Positions 59,158 through 64,000 of a stretch of 64,000 bases of DNA are shown here, in pieces. Origin of the DNA: Symbiodinium natans (Eukaryota; Sar; Dinophyceae; Suessiales; Symbiodiniaceae). The position numbers were made by a program, and so were the translations under genes. The stretch lies in the NCBI GenBank assembly GCA_905221605.1, contig CAJNDS010002160.1:62001-126000 (forward strand), given 5' to 3'. The notes under the pieces were generated by a model, which saw nothing but the letters and a program-made list of their open reading frames with translations, made no database searches and was not told the DNA's origin. Position 1 is the first letter of the stretch. Each line of letters begins with the position of its first letter.

Positions 59158-59270
59158 GTTCCGACTACCGCGTTGCAGCATTAAGGCAAACGATGACAAA
59201 TTCACAATTCGCACAAACCTGTTTCACGTCTCACCGAGTATCCTGTCGAGACTGCAGGGAAAGATGCGGG
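59158..59270 (+). CDS. candidate exon
   Basis: CAAGTTTAG|G then FRLPRCSIKANDDKFTIRTN, LFHVSPSILSRLQGKMR and G|GTGAGT (perfect donor). The frame stays open to 59311. Basic, beta-rich. Confidence 0.5.
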
Positions 59271-59601
59271 GTGAGTTCTATGTGCAGCTGGACAGAGAGT
59301 ATGAAATCTGATGGTCTCGCCTGAAGCATCTGAACGATGATCAGGTGGTTTTGCTTGGCAATACAGTACCCCCAGGGGCAAGTGACACCTTGCTGCCGGT
59401 TAGCTCTGGTTTGCTTGAGATCTCAGCCGGGCTGTACAAGAGCAGGCAATGCCCCTAAGTGGATGGTGCTAGATAAGAAAAGCCATATCTAGCACGCTTT
59501 GGGCAGCCTAGGCAGGATTGTGAGGGTTTAAGGGCTTAAGATGGCTTAAGCAAGGCTTTCTCGGCTTAACGGGGGGAGGGGGGGCCGGGGGGTTGGCCGA
59601 G

Positions 59602-59646
59602 GCCCTCACTGCCGAGCGTTCGCTGCTGCGGAGCGAGCTCTCCGAG
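59602..59646 (+). CDS. 45-nt coiled-coil exon
   Basis: GCCGAG| ALTAERSLLRSELSE |GCCTGG (GC-type donor). Phase 0 at both ends. Confidence 0.45.
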
Positions 59647-59791
59647 GCCTGGACATCAGAGATCTTTAGAAAAGAGCTTAAGGCGCAATTTAAGGCCTGG
59701 CTTCAGCTCAAAGCCAGTGTAAAGTCGCGATAAACGGCTCCAACTCCACACGCGCTCCTTTGGATTCTTTTCCTTGTCAAGCGGCATCAAG

Positions 59792-59842
59792 GCGAAGGAG
59801 TCGGAGCAGTCCCAGATCACTGGGATGAAGGAGCTCAGAGAG
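59792..59842 (+). CDS. 51-nt coiled-coil exon
   Basis: TTCCTTGTCAAGCGGCATCAAG| AKESEQSQITGMKELRE |GTGCGG. Phase 0 at both ends. Confidence 0.5.
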
Positions 59843-60011
59843 GTGCGGAAATTTGTGGGCCTTTCAAGGGGGCTTGGAAGCATAGGCGCGGGATTGCTTA
59901 GATTTGGTGTCGAGTACACTGGCCGCATTCCGGCATATAGGCACTGAAGGCCACACGTGTGCCGGTCTTTACATGCGACGTGCGTCTCCACGCGATCCAT
60001 CACCACCAGAG

Positions 60012-60078
60012 GCCGAGCAGTCCGCCGCTAACCAGCTTGCTATGGCCAGAAAGGAGATTGCCGAGGCAACGCTAAAAG
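60012..60078 (+). CDS. coiled-coil exon
   Basis: ACCACCAGAG| AEQSAANQLAMARKEIAEAT LK G|GTTCTC. Heptad-like; Phase 0 in, 1 out. Confidence 0.52.
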
Positions 60079-60430
60079 GTTCTCTCGTGTCTGCATGTGA
60101 GGTGCTTGTTTCTCCAATCGTTGGTTGAGGAGGTTGTGAGGTTCTTTTCGGTCAGTGTACAGGTATGAAGGCGCAACGGGCATACTAACGGTCTAGAAAG
60201 TCTCCCCCGCCCTAATAGGTAGCGTAGCTAAATCTTTTTTTGGTCCCCTCAGCTATAAAGCTTACGTAAGACTCGTGGAAAGGTTCGGATTCCATTGTAG
60301 AGCCGTAGGCCGTAGGGTGTGTTCACCATGAGCTATTGAGCAGGTGCTCCAACAGCGGGAGGCGGAGGGTGCGGAAGTGAGCTGCTGAGTGACAATCTCT
60401 GATACATTTGAGGGCGTTGATGTTGCTGCT

Positions 60431-60434
60431 GTGT

Positions 60435-60469
<35 letters not shown>

Positions 60470-60480
60470 TTTCTGCTGCT
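60431..60480 (+). repeat. (TGC)n microsatellite
   Basis: About 13 units; gives poly-Ala or poly-Ser/Gln in other frames. Confidence 0.9.
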
Positions 60481-60533
60481 CTGCTCTCTTGGTGCTGCAA
60501 CCCAAATCCAGCTAACGCTTTGAATATCCCAAG

Positions 60534-60575
60534 GCCAGGAGCACAATTTCCAAGCTCCAGAAGGAGCTCGCAGAG
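60534..60575 (+). CDS. 42-nt coiled-coil exon
   Basis: ATATCCCAAG| ARSTISKLQKELAE |GTCCAT. Phase 0 at both ends. Confidence 0.5.
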
Positions 60576-60608
60576 GTCCATTGAGACTTGCTGGGCCTTT
60601 TCAGCCGT

Positions 60609-60905
60609 AGACTGGCAATACCCCCCCCCTAGAAATAGGGTTTGGGGTGGGGGGGTCACCTCAGGGCCCACCTATAAAAAATAGGTGGCAAACCTATTTT
60701 GGTCAACGTCCCCACCCTGACTAAAAATAGGGCTGAGAGAGCCGAACGTCTGGAGAGACACATTGTGAGCCATGCAAAGTGTGCGGAGCACTACAGCGTG
60801 TTAGAGTGGTCCACCCCCCCCCCCCCCCTGCCCAGACCCAACCCCATAATAGGGCCAGCCCTATTTCCCGGCCCCCCCCACCCACCCCCCCCCCCCAGGC
60901 AGGGG
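60609..60905. other. hairpin and G/C-run cluster
   Basis: Contains C and G runs, ccacctat-aaaaa-ataggtgg (60668-60688) and aataggg-ccag-ccctatt (60848-60865), and four AATAGG words. No gene. Confidence 0.55.
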
Positions 60906-61226
60906 GTATACTGGCAATGCTTCGAGGACCCATCCTTAAATGTACGCTATAGTGGCCCAACTTTAGGGACCGGATCCCGGATCCTGCGTGCACTAGCTAC
61001 GCTCTCCGAATCTAGCACGGCTCAATTGGCCCAACTCCCTTGCCCTTGCTGTCTGTGGTTGCCGATGCCCCCAAGTGCTTCGTGCGGGACTCTGCAGTTA
61101 CTAGCAGCTACTAGCAGTCGTCATTTTGCCTCATTTTAGATCCACTCTCAACCACGCGGTGTGCCTTAATATGCTATAAACGACATGTTGCCATGAAGGT
61201 ACGGGAAAGGTCCCATGGTCACTACA

Positions 61227-61307
61227 GGCAGCAGGTTTTGCCAGCGACTCAATTGCACAGGCGCTGGCATCAACGAAGCTTTGTGAACCCACACCGGACG
61301 CTGGCGA
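61227..61307 (+). CDS. candidate exon
   Basis: ACTACAG|GCAGCAG..., frame AAGFASDSIAQALASTKLCE then PTPDAGE|GCCTCACG (GC type). Two other frames are open. Confidence 0.33.
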
Positions 61308-61336
61308 GGCCTCACGAGCCCCTGCCCAGCCATCAG

Positions 61337-61544
61337 CATGATAATACTGTATTCTGGCTCCGGGATCAGCACACTGTTTATGCTGTTGTTCCGATGTTTG
61401 ACTGGCACGTGCCTTATTCAAGATCGCCTTGCGAACTACTACGCATGTGATCCAAACCTGGGAAACTATACATGCACCGGTTATTCCTTGTGGATGACAA
61501 TCACACTGATGCTTGGGCGCAAAAGCATTAATTATCGCTGCACA
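61337..61544 (+). CDS. candidate exon, possible cation-channel pore segment
   Basis: CCATCAG|C then 69 codons to ACA|GTATGT (excellent donor). Reads MIILYSGSGISTLFMLLFRC LTG, then DRLANYYACDPNLGNYTC and a hydrophobic GYSLWMTITLML. The LFRCLTG word followed by a Cys-containing loop and a hydrophobic helix resembles the P-loop/S6 region of voltage-gated Na/Ca channels, but the usual Glu-x-Trp after TG is absent. Tentative. Confidence 0.38.
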
Positions 61545-62164
61545 GTATGTGTTGTCCCCTCGGAGACCAAGCTGCTACGCCCTCTCGGATGCTGCTGTTT
61601 CTTGCACAGGTTCTTTTCAGAACCCCTACTTATGGGGTTATTGAGGTTTGGACTGATTTGATAGGTCTCACAGACCGAAAGAACGCACCTGGCCCTTGAT
61701 GCCGGGTGCGTGTGCTTTTTTGCGATGATTTGCACGGGGTGCTGGCGTCAGCGCACGTGTTCTGGACTAAACAACACAATAGGTCGAGAATTGACAGGTA
61801 CCAAGCCAGCTGGGAGGTATAAGCTGGTGCAAGCCGGCTAAAATCATTATAATGCTGTCGCTGCTGCAAACGACCGGCCACAAGGCAGTGCAGCATGACA
61901 GTGATCCTGTGCTTCTCTTAAAAGTATGATGGCGATGCAGACGATCTATGCCAATTCACAGTTTTTTATGCTGCAGATTGCTGCAAGAGTCGACCCCCCT
62001 CCTCCCGTGATGGATATCGCCGAGACCCCATCCGAATTGTGATGGGGTCTGACTTTGTATTCGTATAACCCTTCGCAAGCTCGACAAGCTAATGCTGCTT
62101 ACAAGGATGCCACAAGCCGTGCAATCTCTAAACTCCCAAGCCCCAAGCAGCACTTCTGCAGGCT
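61545..62164. other. possible small exons, undecided
   Basis: LQIAARVDPPPPVMDIAETP after TTTTTTATGCTGCAG at about 61978 ends at TGA 62040-62042; a second frame in the same place is open too. Confidence 0.3.
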
Positions 62165-62400
62165 GCTAGACACAGAGATGCCTTGGCCCGTGGCTTAGCA
62201 TCAGGGGTGAAGACTCTCTGGATGCGCGGCCTTCACCATGGCTCTTCAAACGCGCTTATTTTGCATTTTCTTGTGGTTCAAGACGAGAACACAACTCGAG
62301 ATAACTCGAGGACACTACACTGGCGTGCGCCCATGCGCCCATACACACACACACACACACTGCAAGCGGCAAACTGGCCTGTGATCCAGCACTAGAATTC
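62165..62400 (+). CDS. weak candidate coding segment
   Basis: TTCTGCAG| then RHRDALARGLASGVKTLWMR and onward; crosses an (AC)n run at 62343-62360. A 137-153-codon pair of minus frames (62776-62256) overlaps. Confidence 0.27.
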
Positions 62401-62947
62401 CCAGACAGAATTCTGAGGTGATCGAATGCGAAGTCCTCCGTCTGGCACTCAGACGGGACTTCAGATTCAGGAAAGTCCGAGACTGAGACTTGAGAATCCC
62501 CACCTTGGGCAACGTGCCAACACCTTCGGGCTCGAGCGGGCTTCGACGAAGCAGCCGGCTGAAAGTCACATAGGATGATGCTGCTTTTGCAAAGCTGCTT
62601 GCAGACCCGATCAGCTGAAAGAGATGGCGTGCGCACTCTCTCAGAGTGAACGTCTTCATAGCTTCGCAAGACTTGGACTGCATTGAAACGGCATTCACAG
62701 GTTGTGATTGGTTATCCTGGGCCCCCCCATCGCACAAAGAAAGTTCGCAAATCTCTTCTTCGTAACATCTAGACATATCCAGGAAAGGCGAGAGCTCCTG
62801 GGTTCTGGGTGGGTACTTGTTCAGAACAGCACACCCGGTGCATCATGCTCGCAGGCCTTTTTGGGCACATGTCGCACGGCTTGCCATTCGCAAAACTGTC
62901 ATTGCATCCACGTAGAAGACCCGTGCAATCCTGTGGGTGGAGGTGAG

Positions 62948-62990
62948 GAGGCTCGCCAAGCCCATGAAGAGGCACGCCAGGCGCGGGCAA
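62948..62990 (+). CDS. small coiled-coil-type exon
   Basis: GAGGTGAG| EARQAHEEARQARA A|GTCGAA. Repeats EARQA twice, as in a simple amphipathic helix. Confidence 0.42.
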
Positions 62991-63090
62991 GTCGAAGGGC
63001 GCTAGAATAAGCTGTTCGGCTTCAGATGGCTTCAAGTTGTAAGAAATGCAATCTCCATGCAAGCCAGGTGTTCTGTAACTTAGGACCCAG

Positions 63091-63155
63091 CGGTGAGCAA
63101 CATGCATCCTCATCGGAGGCCAATGCCCGCGCTGCTGCGGCCAGCCGCGCCTGGG
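63091..63155 (+). CDS. candidate Ala/Ser/Glu-rich exon
   Basis: GGACCCAG|C then GEQHASSSEANARAAAASRA. Composition fits the preceding helix exons; donor not clear. Confidence 0.33.
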
Positions 63156-64000
63156 GCCGTTGAGCCTGGGAAGCCCAGAAGAATCAAAAAGCGAGCGTGG
63201 TGAACCGTTTGTTTACTTTTACTATATCTTATACCGGCAAAAATGCCTCAGAACTTAGATGCTTGCCATAATTCTGATCGACTGATGTCATCAGATGTTC
63301 GAAGCCTGGCCGTCTCTGTATGCACGCGGATGAAGAGCCTGCTTCTGAGCCTACGCCATCCTACGCCACAAAAGCAGTGAAGCTTGCAAGGTTGACTGTT
63401 TCGACAGCGTCCCGCACGCCGGGAGCTGCTGTGAGCCGCGCTTGTCCACAGAATTTACATGTGTAGACGCGGTTCATTACCTCGAGTTCGACCGTTTACA
63501 TTTTCATCTTGATGACATTCAGGCAAGAGAATCATGGTGTGGGGCTTTATGTGTGAGAAGCTCAAGACAGCCATGAGCCGATGGAGGTTCCACACGCGCC
63601 AATCGCGAAACATGGATCCGCCTGCTGCTGCCTGTGTAAATCTGGAGCCCTGTATGAACGTGAAAGCTTGAAGCGATTAGTCTAGCCTGCGGGCTTCCAC
63701 GAACGATCGTTGGTAGAGGTCTGAAGGCTGCTAGGGTTCAAGAATATGGGAACCCATACTTTCGTGAGCCTCTCTAGTGTGCATGTGCCTTTTTCAGGCC
63801 AAGTTGCACGATGCTACTTTGCGTGTCGTTGATCGCAAGGCCCCCCTCTTACCACATAGGTGTGCACCGCACGCACAAGCCTCACGCCATAGGCCAGGTA
63901 GCCTTCCTGTGGGTCCACACGGTATCTCGGGCTGTCTGCGGTTCATGATGGTGGCAGAAGCAGGGTTTGTTAATTGCCTTCAGGGGGCCATATGGCTTAT
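63156..64000. other. no gene seen
   Basis: Unique sequence without repeats, telomere motifs or convincing exon. Could be intron or intergenic. Confidence 0.4.

Noticed and set aside
1-64000. Dinoflagellate spliced-leader relicts as proof of lineage
   Set aside because: I looked for the leader-like string and did not find a convincing copy, so lineage rests on indirect signs only.

Overview
This is nuclear DNA of a eukaryote, most likely a single-celled alga or alveolate; a dinoflagellate or close relative is my best guess. The reasons are: hundreds of copies of the TTTAGGG-type telomere motif (used by plants, many algae, dinoflagellates and chromerids), short exon-like open segments with AG/GT borders instead of long bacterial-type genes, a Thr-rich protein segment of a kind common in dinoflagellates, many microsatellites and long G or C runs. 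I found no operon, Shine-Dalgarno site, CRISPR array, rRNA or convincing tRNA. No protein could be assigned to a named family with confidence, so gene symbols are left empty. At roughly 50 percent GC, about sixty stop-free runs of 100 codons or more are expected by chance in a window this size (my own rough estimate). Open frames alone are therefore weak evidence, and I relied on codon character, splice-site quality and phase agreement between neighbouring exons.

Region 1 (1-3.3 kb): a purine-rich block with two head-to-tail Ala- and Arg-rich ORFs, possibly a decayed mobile element, followed by a few exon-like segments.

Region 2 (3.3-28.7 kb): a domain saturated with TTTAGGG/CCCTAAA motifs, singly and in arrays of up to about 20 copies, in both orientations. 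Between them lie islands of about 50-200 bp that often read as exons. Several exon-like islands end directly at GTTTAGGG or a near variant, so the telomere motif itself seems to supply the GT donor. The clearest series (20.66-24.62 kb, plus strand) includes a Thr-rich segment. The region also holds a 150-bp satellite (12.36-13.37 kb), a GC-hairpin repeat family (9.5-10.2 and 24.0-25.5 kb), two segmental duplications (about 1.1 kb and 642 bp offsets) and two perfect-arm inverted repeats.

Region 3 (28.7-64 kb): almost free of telomere motifs. It holds small-exon genes, mostly on the plus strand. One model (33.06-35.50 kb) has consecutive exons with mostly agreeing phases and introns mostly of about 100-210 nt. 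A large 3' exon (44698-45419) is the strongest single coding call. From 46.9 to 63.2 kb there is a scatter of 30-100-nt exons rich in Glu, Lys, Ala, Leu and Arg that look like pieces of coiled-coil protein(s). Minus-strand candidates lie at 33045-32409, 47456-47007 and 53178-52306.
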